From Populus alba (taxonomy: Eukaryota; Streptophyta; Magnoliopsida; Malpighiales; Salicaceae): a stretch of DNA of 64,000 bases. A program made the position numbers and the translations under genes. Where the stretch lies: the NCBI RefSeq assembly GCF_005239225.2, contig NC_133289.1, forward strand, positions 15,112,889 through 15,176,888. The letters run 5' to 3'. The notes below the pieces were generated by a model. That model did no database searches and was not told the origin of the DNA. It worked only from the letters and a program-made list of their open reading frames with translations. Each line of letters opens with the position of its first letter. Position 1 is the stretch's first letter. Shown here in pieces: positions 1 to 13,407 of the stretch.

Positions 1-1
1 G

Positions 2-1114
2 GCTGGTGAATTTAAAAAGGATAAGACTCAGTCTAAGGATTTGACTCTTGCATTGGCAGGGTTGGAGGTTACTACATTGCCCCCTGCAGAGGCGACGCAA
101 GCAACACATATAAGCGTGGAGGGATTTGAAGGGGACTATGGTGGGATTGAGTTTAGTAATGAACAGGCTTCTTTGGGAGAAACATTTGAAGGTTTCGGAG
201 ATGCATGGGGGGGTGGATTGGATGCTTCAGAGTTTGTGGGGCCGAAGAAAATCCCCAAACAACAAGGTCTCGGTGGACTTGAATTGTTGCAAACTGGTGA
301 TAGTGGCGATGCAGCAGCAGCAGCAGCAAAGGCTGCGAGTGGAGCTACAGGTACTCCTCTTGAGAATCTTTTGGTTCAGAAAACTGAAATGAAGGGTCCT
401 GAGATGTATATTGTAGAGGAAATTAGTGCAGAGTTTAGGGAATCGTTGCTTGCAAGAGTTGGATTAATGGGCCTGGTTTATTTGAGAACATTGTCCCCTA
501 AAACTGCTGCTGATAAAGAAACTGAGTTTTCATTTCGAGTTGATAATACAAGTGCTGTCAAGAGATTTGTTATGCAGGGTTCAAAGGTTAGTAGCCTAGG
601 TAATGGGATGTTTCATGTGAGGACTGCACCCTCTGATGAGCCTATACCAATATTGAAGTATAGTTTGCTGCCTAGGCAAACTCCATTGCCGTTAAGGGTT
701 CGTCTTACACAGCGCCATAGTGGAACTTTACTATCCTTGATGATCCAGTATGTTTCAAATCCAGATCTTCCAGCACCGCTCACTGATGTGACATTTATTT
801 TGAAATTACCAGTAGACCCTACATTGTTGAAGGTTTCGCCTAAAGCTGTGTTAAATAGGTCAGAGAGAGAGTTGAAATGGCATGTGCCAGAGATTCCACT
901 CAATGGTTCTCCTGGTCGATTGAAGGCAAGAATGCCTGTTGATTCTAACGAGGGAGAGGTTGATGAAGAGATTGAGGTTTTTGGTTACGCTAAGTTTTCG
1001 ATGCAAGGAAAGACTTCTTTATCTGGCATTTGTCTACGGCCTGCTTCAGAGGGTAAGGCAGACTTTTATGAGGTTAGTCACAGATACGAGAGTGGGGTTT
1101 ACATGTGCAATTGA
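2..1114 (+). CDS. TML: TPLATE complex muniscin-like protein (TML), C-terminal part
   Basis: The reading frame is open from base 2 to the TGA at 1112-1114, giving 370 residues. The start lies upstream of the window and no intron is needed, so this is probably the last exon. The first ~120 residues are a low-complexity linker with a polyalanine run coded by GCA repeats near 309-329. From about residue 135 (motif EEISAEFRESLLARVGLMG) to the end is a mu-homology domain like those of muniscins and AP mu subunits, including FSFRVDNTS, LKYSLLPRQTPLPLRVRL and a beta-rich finish ending GVYMCN. In plants this architecture belongs to TML, a subunit of the eight-subunit TPLATE adaptor complex that acts early in clathrin-mediated endocytosis at the plasma membrane; the domain binds cargo and lipid. 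The other muniscin relatives (FCHO, SGIP1) are not plant proteins. The family call is firm; the missing N-terminus cannot be judged. Confidence 0.88.
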   Translation, partial: AGEFKKDKTQSKDLTLALAGLEVTTLPPAEATQATHISVEGFEGDYGGIEFSNEQASLGETFEGFGDAWGGGLDASEFVGPKKIPKQQGLGGLELLQTGDSGDAAAAAAKAASGATGTPLENLLVQKTEMKGPEMYIVEEISAEFRESLLARVGLMGLVYLRTLSPKTAADKETEFSFRVDNTSAVKRFVMQGSKVSSLGNGMFHVRTAPSDEPIPILKYSLLPRQTPLPLRVRLTQRHSGTLLSLMIQYVSNPDLPAPLTDVTFILKLPVDPTLLKVSPKAVLNRSERELKWHVPEIPLNGSPGRLKARMPVDSNEGEVDEEIEVFGYAKFSMQGKTSLSGICLRPASEGKADFYEVSHRYESGVYMCN

Positions 1115-4100
1115 TCATTGACATTATGGCTGCTTGCTTACAGATTGTTGTGTTTGTTTTTCTCTTCTTTTAGTGTCCTGTGTTTTGTTGTTTTCCTTTG
1201 CTTGTACCATTCTTTGATATTGAGCTTGTACTCTAGATTGAGATTTGTGAAAACTTTGCTGTTACTTGTTATTAGCTAATCATTTTAGTAATGGATAGTG
1301 AATTTTGATATTTTATCCCTGTTTCTTTTAGCTGTTCATGGTCACTTATCGTTTGAAGTTCATGGTCTTAATATCATTTTGTTTTATATGAGATTTATCT
1401 GTGTACTATTGTCAAAATAAATTGTGCCTTTCGTTTACTATTCATATAGCACATGTGTGAAAGGATTCTAGGTAGAGCATCGAGTTTAATTAAGCTAGTA
1501 ACATTATCATATTCTGGTGCACCTGATAGAAAAAAAAATAGTGATTGGCCTGTGTACTGAGACAATGACAATAGGGCAATTTCAGGTGTTGTTTTTCAAT
1601 TTTATAATGGCACTGAGCAAATTATTGATGATGACATTGGTATCACTTGAATGGAGAGAGTTTGTAATGCTCAATCAAGAAATAACCAGCCGTGTAGGTT
1701 TTAGTTCTGCATTGAAAATTCCAATAGAACCTGTCCATCTGTGTCTTGTGTTGCATTCATTTTGTTGCTGTCATCTCATTGATATCCAATTAGTGCTTCT
1801 ATTTGCCTTATAAGCTCCTCTTTCTACTTCAATGAAGGAATGTGTTAGGTATATGCAATGCTCTGTCAGATTTGAACACACTAAAGCAACATAGATCTTT
1901 TTAACATTCAACTACAGTCAATAGGCAAAGTCATGGAAGTTTGAATCTTTGAAGTTTTCTTCGATTTGATGGCTCTTAATGAAGTCGCTTTCAGGTTTTG
2001 CTTGACATGCATCCTTCAGTGATTTGATAGGTTAATGGAAAGCAGCATCTGATAAGTTTTCAATGAATAGCCAAAAATAGATTCTCTTGAAAAAATCTTG
2101 TTGGGTACTTGTGCTTGATGAGTTACTTGGCATATTTTCGAGTTTTCTGTGAGGCATATCCTTAAGCTGAACTTGCAGCTTCTCCTTTGATATTGCTGTT
2201 ATGAAGGTTGTTTTGCATCTGAAGCATGTCTTGCTCTCAATTATAGAAAAGATTGTCCTATGCAATGAAACACATGCACATACAAACAAAGCACATGTGC
2301 GCACACATGGACACACACACACCTAAACGCATTAATTCATTTATACACAGTGCTTGGTTTTTATCGAACAATCTTAAGTATTAGGATGCCCTTCAAATTG
2401 TCAAATGTGCAGAAATTAAGGAGATATACCTTTTCAATTTTTTTTTTTTTAATATCTGATTGTGTGGAAAGAACCAATTTTATGCTGTTTCTACAAAGTA
2501 GGATGATTGAAATGGATGTCTAGGAGTGGAAATCAGGTTGGGGCCATTTTTTTGAAGGCTTTCCTGATACTGGCAATGAAGAACAAATCATGTAAAACTA
2601 TAAGATAAGTTTTCAATATGATGAGAACAAGGTTCTGACATTGACATCTACCATATTTCAGAAGTCCATCGGAACTTCTCTAAAGGATGCATTTGTCATC
2701 CTTATCAAGTATACTGATCAAGTAATCATTCTAGAATACTAGATAAGAGTTTTCTGTTTTTGTCCTCATCAGCTATTTGTGCGGATGCTTTCTTTTGTGC
2801 CCAAGAAATTTTTATTTCCAACTTGTGAAACTTTCTTTTCTTGAATCTATATCATGTTTAAAATTAAAATAATAATATAAACACATGATGGCGTCTTTAC
2901 CTGTGAGCTTTGCACCCAAGGCGCACTTCAACGAACTCCTGCTATCAGATTTATCTACTTGTGTATGTAGTTATTGAGCTATACTATAATTGAAATTCTG
3001 TAGCTAGCATTTTTATTTGTCAGCCGAAAGACTAAAGGTCTCTCTTTGGGATTTCTGGAATGAAGCTTTTTTGAATTGGAAAGTTGGGCTTCTGAAATTG
3101 ATTGCAATCCTAGATCCTGATCTATCAACTTGTAGAAACAGATGGTGTCAATCATGTGATTTGACTTTTTGGCTGTCTGGAATGCATAATTCATCATTAC
3201 CGGGAATTTGTTTAGGGAGAGTTGGATTCTTCAAAATATGAAATTGGATTGTGGTTTGATGGTTTTTTAATAAGTGGAAGAGATAGAAGGTTGCCCACTA
3301 GGACAGGTTGGAAATAGTTCAAGGATGGAAATCTTTATTATGAATTCATTGCTTTTAGCATTCAGTTGGTACGCACTGCACCAGTTCACTGTCAAGTTTG
3401 ATTCCACATGCAAGGTACACACCGTATTCAGCTGCTAAACCCCTCAACAGCTCACTTTCAGATTCAGAAGGCAAATATGGCCCTTAGATGGTGTGTGGTG
3501 TAGTTTTTGCATCTGTTTTAAGTTTGCCTGACAACATAACTAAACACGCCTAGTCTGACTATTAATTCAATTTCCACTAGAAAAAGCTTATGCAGTAATG
3601 GTATACTGTGAATTGCTTTGTCATTTATTGGATGAAACTAGATAATTTTGTCCTCACTAGTGAATAGGTTACGAGGGTCTGCAGAATTTTGTGAATAATA
3701 CCGGTGTCCTTAAGAGGTGGGGATTCTGAATGCTCTTCTGAATTCTGTGGTTTTTTCCATGTGCTTGTTCAGTCAGTAGACTATATTTAGGTCAGATATA
3801 AAAAACTTCATGTTATATGTAAGATGAATTCAATAATTCATCTCTGGACAGAGAAGAACTTCATAGTTTCCCTCTGATTCTTAGGGTTCCTCCCCCATAA
3901 AAACAGTACATGCACTACCGTTTTTGTCCTTTTTATGATGACAATAATCTAGTCTTACATCCAGGCTTGAGTTAACTCAAAGCATGTGTATCTTGATGAC
4001 GAGTGGAATTTTAGCCTTTTCGTTTCTTAACGATTGAACTTACTTGGCAGCCCTAGTAAATGGGTTATTATTATTATTTTTTTAGTGTAATTCTCCATAA

Positions 4101-7100
4101 TTTTATCCCCTTAACTTATATGTAAAGGCACGCATAAAGTATTTTTGTTTGAGCACATATATGTGTTTAAGAGGGTATTTGGTATTGAACAGTGATTTTA
4201 TTAGAATATCAAAACGATTTAAAAAACGTGTATTGAAAAAATAAATTTAAAATTTAAAAAAATTCAAAAAATTTGAAGAGCATCGCTCAATCATAAAAAA
4301 AAAAAAAAAAAAATTGGCTGTAAATCCAAATTGTCACCGGAATGCATTGAAATAACCTATCTTCTTAGGCATGCATCGGATTTTATAATTTTTTTTTTTC
4401 AAGTAAAAGAATTCTCACCTTTTTCCAATTCCCCAAACCAACAATCTTGATTGTCATGAATAAATCCTATAATGAGGTATGATTTTTATAAATTGAGTTA
4501 AGTTGTTTTTTTATTGATTTATTTTTAACTTGAATAAAAAAGTTTGTTACAAAGTTTTGATTTAATGAAAATTTAAATTTTCATTATTTCTTAAAAAAAA
4601 AAAAGTCTGGAGTCATTTTTATATATATAAAAAATCTCTTAACTTCAAAAAAGCTAGATAACATAATCTTTGAAGCACTTGGTTAGTATTTCTTGCTCTT
4701 TAATAGCTAAGATCAAGTTGTTAAAATCAGAATTAACTTATAAAATTGTATGATTTTACAAGTTAATATATATATATATATATATATATAGTAAAATATG
4801 GTTAAAAATTCAAAAATCAATAAACTCGGTCATTTCAATAAACTCAGATTGAGTTTACGAAGTTTACCTAATAAATTGAAGAAGTAAGGTTCGAAGAATT
4901 TGACAATAATTTTTTCAAATAATCAAGATCGTTAAAAATCTTTTTCAATTCCATCTTCATTGCTCCTATAAATCTCTCTCTCTCTCTCTAAATCTAAAAT
5001 GTGTGGTTCAGCTTCAAAATCTATAAATGTAAAAACAGAAATTAAAAAGAAAATCTTTAGAGTTTAAAAGCCAAAAACACAATTGAAGAATCCAAAGAAA
5101 TAAATTAAAATCACATGCAAATCACCCTGCTCGAATAGCTCCAACAGATCCCACACAACACCATAACATTTCAGCCACCACCAGAGACTGACAGCAACCA
5201 AAACAGAAACTAGAAGGCCAACCCCATCCTCCACTCTTTCCTTTCCCCGAGATCACCTTCTTTCTCGCTACCAACCAAGGAGAGTTAAAATATTCGCCAC
5301 ATATAGCTAGTACTGTTCAGTGGATCTCCAATAAAATTATAAAATTGATATTTTTAAGTTATTTAAATTATATATGAATTTTTATTTGAATTATATTTTT
5401 TAGGGTGTTAGAACTTCATTTTAGTATTATTTATTTTATTTTTATTTTAATTATGAGTTATATTATTATTTATTACTTGAAATTATCATTATATATTTTA
5501 ATTAATTAAAATATTTTACTTATAATTTTATGATTTGAGTTTACCATTTGAATTTATATTATATTTTATATGGTATTAAAAAAATATTTTAAACAAACCT
5601 TTACTGATACCATGATTGAAAGAGAGTAAAGGAAACGTAATGTATAGCCCAACCGAAGTGCTTGCCTTTGAAAGCAATCTAGCTAGCTTCTCATTATCCA
5701 AAGCACTTCCCCTTTTTTCTCACCTTTCATAAATTACTGCTCAACAAAATTCCATCCAGCTAGTTTTGGTTAAGTTTTATGGCAAAAATAAGGGCAGAAT
5801 CAACGTCACCATAGCTTGTCTCCAGCCATTTCCCTTTCTTCTCTTTTCTTGTCAGAATTTATTTTTCCAAGTAGTTTTTTAAAATTTATTGAGGCAATGA
5901 ATAAACTAGCGAAAATGCTGGCTCCAAAGCCCGGTGGCACAATCCCCACGCCGCCGCCATTCTTTTCTAAACCGGTTGCTTGAAGACCACTTCCATATCT
6001 TCGTCTTGTGTTCTCTCGATTAGCATTTAAAGCCATAATTTCGTCCATTATTACTGTTGACAACATGATGGCAGAGTTTCATGATTCAGCAAGGAAGCAT
6101 CACTATCCTTCGTTCACAAGCGAGAATGATTTTTTCTTCTTTTCTTTTATTTTCGCATGGATGTTAAGAAAGAGTACTTGGTGGGTTAGATACTTTAATT
6201 AGTTGAATAGCCCAAAACTCGATTAAATGTATGACTTTCTCCATGCTCAATAAACCGCACCATGATATAAAAATATGCACTTACTTAAATCATGTTTTTT
6301 TTATTTCATATACCCATCATCTTCAATATGACATTATACGCATACAATTAACAGAGTTTAATATGACAATACAAACTTCAATGCTCTTGATATAAATTAG
6401 AGATATTCTAACAAAAAAAAAAAAGAAAAGAAAGAAAGAAAGAGAGATAGAGAGAAAAGGGATTGTTGATTTTGATGGTATGATTTATCTATAATTTCTT
6501 TCCTCTTGGTAGCATGTCTATAATATGATTTTTCTGTTAATTGTTATATTGGTGATTGGAAAGTAGTGCAATTGGAGAAAATCTCGTTCTACATTAACAA
6601 AATTGAAAGTGCCTGGGTTTTTCACTATAACACATAATGATTTTTTTTTTTTTTATATAATTTAGTTCTTAAATTCTGTTTTTCTTCAATTGCATCCTTT
6701 TATGCCCCCAATTCACTTTGGTCATATTACTTTTTAGACCATAGCTTTCTGGTCCCTCAATATTGCAAAATTTCAATTGTCATGCAAAACTTTATATTTC
6801 TTACTTTTTAGTCCTTTGTTTGAGAGAGCATAGAGAAAGTTACCGGATCCCAATGATAGAGAGAAAAAGTCTGGTTGACATTGATTAGGGACGATCTTGG
6901 TGTCAATAAGTTCTATTCGATGAAGAAAGTCTCACCTAGATGTTATTTAGCCTTCCTATCACCTAAAATAATAGATATGAACTAACAAAGTTTTTATGTT
7001 TCAAGTTGATTTTAGACTTTTGGACCTTTTTAGGTAATTGATGCTATATATAGGTTTATCAAGGTATATACAGTGTTTTGAATAAAAAGAATTATTGAAA

Positions 7101-8431
7101 ATTGAGTTTTTAGGTAAAAAAAAATCCACTAACCTCAAATATTTTCAATCGATGCATTGCCTGATTTTTTTTTTCTAATTCATCCACCTCATTTCCAAAT
7201 AATAAAAAAAAAGCACACATGCACGAGCTATTTTCAAAATGGACAACGCATAGCCTGAATTTTTTTTTTTAAAAATATTTGGGGCGAATGATGTGTCATT
7301 CACCCCATTTCCAAATGCAAAAATAAGGGCACACATGCATGAGCTCTTTTCAAAACGAGCCAGCCACACAAGCCTAGCTTCCCAAGTACAAAAACACCTA
7401 ACCGTTTTTCCCTATATTTTTTATTTTTTTAATTGATAACTCTTTTATATCTATTTTTCTTTAAAATAAGTTTTTAATTTATATCTAGATTAATAACCCT
7501 TCTATCTAATTTTTTAGATTGTTTATTTAGCCTTTTTTAAATATTAGTTATTTAAAACAAAATTATTTTGTATGTTTTTAATATTTCAAAGAGGTTATTA
7601 TAATTCATATATAATTTTTATGTTTTATAGAAATAAAATTTGTTTTTAAAAATAAATAATTATTTGCTCTTAGTAAGAAAAAGAAACCTTTAAGATTAAA
7701 AAACATGTGCATTAACGGCAAACATTTCAGTTAAATATTATACTTATCTATCTTTTACTTTTATGAGAAATATTATCCTTTTATTTTAGAATCTAATTGG
7801 CATTAACTACTCTTTCTCAGTTTATCGATTCATGCATTTTGAAATTTTTTTATATTTTTTAGTTAAGAGAATCATGATACAGTAAAATGTAATCACAAGA
7901 TTGTCCTATTTTTTTTACCACATTAAGAATTAATTTAAGATCCTACACGCGCAATTGCATTAATAACTTTTTTTTATATTTATTAAGCACATATGATGCT
8001 CGTTTTATTTTATTTTATGTAAGTACCAACTTTTTGATTCATAGTTATATTTTCCCCTCAATGTCAAAACACGCATTAACAACACCTACACATTCATCAC
8101 TTTATGTTAGAAAAACAATTATTTGACCCGTGATGAAGCAAGTAGAATAAACGCACTAACAATTGTTTTTGTATTTATTAGCACATATACTTATCACTTT
8201 ATTTAATTAAATGCATGTATAAGCTTCTTGATTTATTATTAGGATTTTCCATCAAAAAACATGAAAAAACAATCAAATTGTTTTTTGCTAAATAAAAATT
8301 ATTTGATCAAAGCATGAGTCAAATAGCTATTACTCTTACAAAATCAATTAATTTTGTTATAAAACAACACACCATGTAAAAGGATCAAACAATTAGTTTA
8401 ATGCATACCATGTAAGAGGATTAAACAAAAA
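1115..8431. other. Gene-free AT-rich region downstream of TML
   Basis: The first few hundred bases are presumably the TML 3' UTR. The rest has frequent stops in all frames. It contains a CA-rich stretch near 2270-2325, poly-A/T runs, a (TA)n tract near 4768-4791, a CT run near 4974-4990, and from 4160 to 4310 a stretch resembling the MITEs found later in the window. Positions 5110-5330 are less AT-rich and look like a dispersed repeat (CCACCACCAGAGACTGACAG). A degenerate direct repeat of about 115 bp starts at 7182 and 7297 (GCACACATGCAYGAGCT in both). I see no supported gene. Confidence 0.5.
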
Positions 8432-10675
8432 CATTAATATAATTTTTCTGTTGGTAGATTGTAGTGAATTTTATCAACAGAATATGCCCTTGTTATATCC
8501 ATTGGTAAAAACTGATGGAAATATTCCATCAATATATACTGAGAGAATTACAGTGCTAAAAGAAGAAATTAAAAATCCAAAAAGTACGATGATGTTTCAT
8601 TTTTACTGATAGAATTATTGATAGATTGAAATCCATAAGTAAATCCGCTTGTAATATTTAATTTATGACATGACGAGTGATCCTTTTTTCTCCCTCCATC
8701 ATTTTTATCTACAACAAACAACACCCCCTAATTTATAACAAATAAATCACCCACTATAAATTTGGCCACCCCAACAATCAGTTTATTTGCACCCTTATTT
8801 TGATTCAAATTTTATCGAATATTTTCCACTTTAAGTAAGCAAAAATATCCGTTTTTTATTTGAGATCAATTTTAAAATGTTAATTTTTATTTTATATTTT
8901 TGTAGTATATGTATTTTGTTAGGTGTTCACTTGTTTTATAGCATTTTCTCATAAAATTTGTTGTATGAATGTATGATTTGTACATGTTAGAGTTTGTTTG
9001 AGATTTTATAAATTTGTATTTGTTTGTAAATTGATGAAATGTATTTTGAATTTGTGACTTAGGTGTTTTGTGATAAAATAAATAATAACTTATTTAACGA
9101 GTCCATTTTATATTTTGTCAATTTTATTGTTGAGTTGAAATTTTCGGTAAATGTATAGAAATTTGAATTTATGTAGATAATTGATAATGAATTAAGAGTA
9201 CTATTAAAATATAGTGAATAAGTTTGAGATAAACCAATTTTTGCAAATTTATTTAGTTTACATAATTAATTAATACATATAGTCATCAATATGCTTTATA
9301 GGTTTGATATAAATAATGAATGATTGTTCATGAATGTATCGACATTCACCCAAAAAATTATGAAGGATGAATTATTGTAATGGGTTTCAGGGTTTTATTA
9401 ATTACACACTATCTAATTCGAGACATATTAGTAGAAGTGGTATTAGATATTCATGTAAGAGGTGTAAAAATAAAAGGTTTCTTGATCCAGATGTTATAAT
9501 GATGCATCTTCTACAAAAAGAGTTCATGAAGAGATAGTTGTGTTGGTTTGCACACCAAGAACCATATATTCCTTCCGAGACCACAATACAAAGGATAGTT
9601 GGGTAAACTTCTAGTTCTAGTAACGTGCATAAAGTTATAGATGACAATACTAATCTATATAGAAATATAGTTATGGATGCGATGAAATAAATCAGAATTA
9701 TATTGGTAAATTTCCAATTATAGATGAAGAACCTAATATAGACACAACCAAGTTTTTTGATCTTTTGAAAAACTCCGACGAACCATTATGAGATGGGTGC
9801 ACAAATCATATTAAATTATTGGTTGTTGCATATGTATTCACCATTAAGTCAGATCATGGGTTAATAAAGGCCAGTTATGACATAATTATCGAATAAACAA
9901 GAAGCATTTTACTTGAAGGGAATAGGTTGGAAGATAAATTTTATGTGAAACCCTTCGACCTAGGATACCAGAAAATTGACATGTGCCCAAACTTTTGTAT
10001 GTTATACTACATTAAAAATACAGAGTTAATTGAGTGTAGCACATGTGTACTTGCTCCTTATAAACCTAGAACTGTCAGGAAAATGACTCTTGTTACATAT
10101 AGAAAACTTACATACTTTTTAATCACATATGGATTGCAAAGGTTATTCATGACACTAAAGATTGATAAACATATGACATGACATCATTCACATGATGCAA
10201 TGGATGAAGTTATAATGCATCCTTCTAATGGTGAAGCCTGAAAACATTTTAACAAGATGCATCTTTAGTATTCAATGAAATCAAGAAATATGTGTTTTGG
10301 GTTATGTGTAGATTGATTCAATCAATTTGCGTCATTTGCTACCTTTTTATTTTTGTTGGCTGATGATACTCACGATTTAGAACTTGCCACCAGGGATGTG
10401 TATGAGGTTGGAGTTCATGTTTTTATCTACAGTTATACCTTGTCCTAATAGTCCAAGTCGGAATATAGATGTTTATCTTTGACCGCTGATTTATTAGTTT
10501 AAGCAGCTGTGGTCATCTAAGGCTTTGACTATGATATCTTGAGGAAACAAAATTTTCAGATAAAGTCAATTTTAATATGTATTATCAATGATTTTCCTGC
10601 ATATGGTAGGGTTTTTGGTTAGAGCATGAATGAAAAACTAGCATGTCCATACTGTATGGAAAATAATAAGGCATT

Positions 10676-11030
10676 TATGTTAACAAATGGCAGTAAAATG
10701 TCTTTTTTTTGCAACCAACAGTTCTTGCCAACGGACCATAAGTATAGAAAAAATAGAAAAAACTTATTATTGGTAAAGTTGAAAGGGATGTTGCACTGCT
10801 GCTATTATCGAGTGAAAAATTGTATAACATGGTATCGAGGTACAATGGCATTAATAAATGGCAGTAAAACATCTTTTTTTATTGCCACCAACAGTTCTTG
10901 CCAACAGACCACAAGTATAGAAAGAATAGAAAAGACTTCTTGTTGGTAAAGTTGAAAAGGATGTTGCACTGTTGCTATTATCGGGTGAAGAATTGTATAA
11001 CGTGGTATCAAGGTACAATGACATTATCTT
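10676..11030 (+). repeat. 173-bp tandem duplication inside the transposase
   Basis: A segment of the Transposase_21 region is present twice in tandem: AAATGGCAGTAAAATGTC at 10684 and AAATGGCAGTAAAACATC at 10857, both followed by near-identical sequence through AGTATAGAAA, GATGTTGCACTG and ATTGTATAACRTGGTATC. The period is about 173 bp, which is not a multiple of three, so the duplication breaks the reading frame. Confidence 0.8.
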
Positions 11031-11650
11031 TGGTTGTCAATCTTGTTAGCAGAAGTTTTTAGTTTTGGTTTGACTCACAATTGGATAAAGTGAAGTATTT
11101 TCTAGGAGCTTTCTTATTGAAAGATTAATCTTCTCCGTCATAACCTTGATGTCATGTACATTGAAAATAACATGTTTGAAAATATTTTCAACACAGTTAT
11201 AGACGTGACAGGGAGGACAAAGGACAACATCACGACTATAATGAATATATCTTTTTTTTTTTTTTTTTTATCACTGTAAAAATATAAAGTTGGTTTATAA
11301 TGGGTTAGGGGTCGTGAAGCTCAAAGCCAACTTCATCATAGATATGAATACATAGTTACTTGTTTACCAAGGACTTAAGAGTCTGTGTTTTTCTGATGGA
11401 CATGCTTTAAACATATCAAGAATGGTGAATTTGGAGGATTGCAGATTATATGGAATGAAAAGTAGTAATTGCCATGTATTTATGCAAATACCCATTCCAC
11501 TAGCTTACCAAGATTTATTACCAAAAGAGATATGGGATGAAATCTCAGAGATTAATCATTTCTTTAGAGCTATATACTTTAACAAGTTGCAAACATAGCA
11601 TATAAAGAGGCTTGAAACAAATATCATCCAGATAATCTGCAAACTTCAGA

Positions 11651-11655
11651 TGATA
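11651..11655 (+). repeat. Left target-site duplication of nested LTR (TGATA)
   Basis: TGATA immediately precedes the TGTAA start of the inserted LTR and is repeated exactly at 14132-14136 after its TTACA end. A 5-bp duplication is what Ty3/gypsy and Ty1/copia integrases leave. Removing the insert plus one copy restores the transposase sequence across the junction (ICKLQMIFPPLFFDS). Confidence 0.88.
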
Positions 11656-12152
11656 TGTAAACCCCAAGAGAAAAAAAAATACATAGGAATTCAGAAATTT
11701 TTGAATATGAATTTTCGGGGTAAAATAATTCGAGATATTATAATGAACCCGGTACTGTCGAGGGTTGGATTTAATTGGAGAAAATAATAATAATAATAAT
11801 AATAATAAATATAATAATAATACACTTAAGGGAAAAAGGGGGCCTAAATGCAAATAAGTGAAAATATAGAGTATAAACACTCTCTGCTCACCCAAAAACA
11901 AAATCGGGAGGAACCATAAGGAGAGAGAGAATATGGAGTTTTATACCCATTCTTGAAAAATCAAGAGAGAAACACTAACATTTTGAGAACTCATCCAAGA
12001 TTTAGAGCTTATAGATGGGATAGACACTTGAGAGCAAGGGATTACCAAGAAATTGAACAAGAAGAAAAGAAATGAGGGAGTTGAAAATCTTCAATTGGTT
12101 GAAGATCAAGATCTTAATTTGTACCGGGTAAGGTATTCTAAACATGATTTAA

Positions 12153-12202
<50 letters not shown>

Positions 12203-12718
12203 TTTTTCTTTTCGATAAAGGAATGATGCTTTGATATCGAATCATAGGTTAGGGTTTTTAGACATAAATTGGGGAAAAGGTATTTATTGTTGAGATTAAG
12301 TTAATTTATGTGTATGATATGTAGTTTATTAAAGTATTGTGTGAAGGGAGGGGGAGACAACTCTGGACAGACTTGTCTCCTGACTTTTGGTGAGATTTTG
12401 AATAGAGGGATGAGGGAATTAGGATTGGATTCCTCATAAAAATTATAGATTTGAATGTTAGCTAACCAAGAAAACTGGTCTTACTCAATTTGGAGATGTA
12501 GAACTCCAGTTATGGGTTACCAACAAAAACTGAGTCGTGACTGATTATGTAGGGTAGCAGGACTGATTTGTTGATGAGCAATTTTGACCATCTTAGAGGC
12601 AGAACTGGGTTCTCCTTCCTCAAAGAACTGGTAGCCTCGTGTCTTAGCTTTCTAACTAGATAAATCTCACTTAAAATGGAGTTTTAGAACCTTAGATATA
12701 GTTAAAAACCTGATGAGT

Positions 12719-12931
12719 GTTGGACAGTGACAGTTCAAAGTGAGACAGTGACAATTGAAAATTGGACAGTGACAGTTCAAAGTTAGACGGTGACAATTGA
12801 AAATTGGACAGTGACAGTTCAAAACTAGACAGTGACAGTTGGAAATTAGACAGTGACAGTTCAAAGTTAGACAGTTACAGTTCAAAACTAGACAATGACA
12901 GTTGGAAATTGGACAGTAACAATAGACTTTC
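12719..12931 (+). repeat. 21-bp minisatellite in the LTR (about 10 units)
   Basis: About ten units of 21 bp alternate between TTGGACAGTGACAGTTCAAAG-like and TTRGACAGTGACAATTGAAAA-like forms, so the higher-order period is about 42 bp. The array gives a spurious repetitive Cys/His-rich open frame on the minus strand, which is not a gene. Confidence 0.85.
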
Positions 12932-13271
12932 ACGTGAATACTATAAATAAGAATATAAAAGAATTGAGTCATATGAACGCCTACACATTGAGATACTAAC
13001 TCTGAAAATATATATGAAATATGTATGTATGTTATTATGAGGAAATGAACATGCATAGAAAGTAACATACGAGTGATGGATGAATATGAATTCTCTATAA
13101 TATCGGCTTGAAGGAATTATAACAAGAAGAAAACTTCCTTGTGATTCAGGAGGAGCAACCAGGATTGGATCTTCTGTTAGGGGAGGTCGCGAGACCGACG
13201 AAGCAAGTGTGTGATTTTTCTGGTGCATGCAATTACAATAAATGTCGTGTTCAATATAAATAAAATCTAGC

Positions 13272-13407
13272 GTGAATTACAAGATTAGCTTTGGCTAATG
13301 ATGTCCGTGATAGGATTGCCAGGATGTGAATTACAAGATTAGCTTCGGCTAATGGCATCCGTGATTGGATTGCCGGGATGTGAATTACAAGATTAGCTTC
13401 GGCTAAT
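13272..13407 (+). repeat. 54-bp tandem repeat with stem-loop motif
   Basis: Units begin at 13272, 13326 and 13380 with GTGAATTACAAGATTAGC; the third is partial. Each unit contains ATTAGC-loop-GCTAAT, a perfect 6-bp stem. The loop is TTTG in the first unit and TTCG in the second and third. Confidence 0.85.

Noticed and set aside
613..903. Minus-strand and second-frame open frames inside 41-1121
   Set aside because: They are shadows of the TML coding frame, which carries the conserved mu-homology sequence.
5806..6066. 86-codon minus-strand frame with a hydrophobic stretch and GGGVGIVPPGFG
   Set aside because: I recognise no family, domain or splice context, and it lies in AT-rich DNA. It could be a short gene or relic, but nothing supports it beyond being open.
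12667..13068. 133-codon minus-strand frame with NCHCL repeats resembling a zinc-binding array
   Set aside because: It is the translation of the 21-bp minisatellite inside the solo LTR; a unit length divisible by three keeps any frame open.
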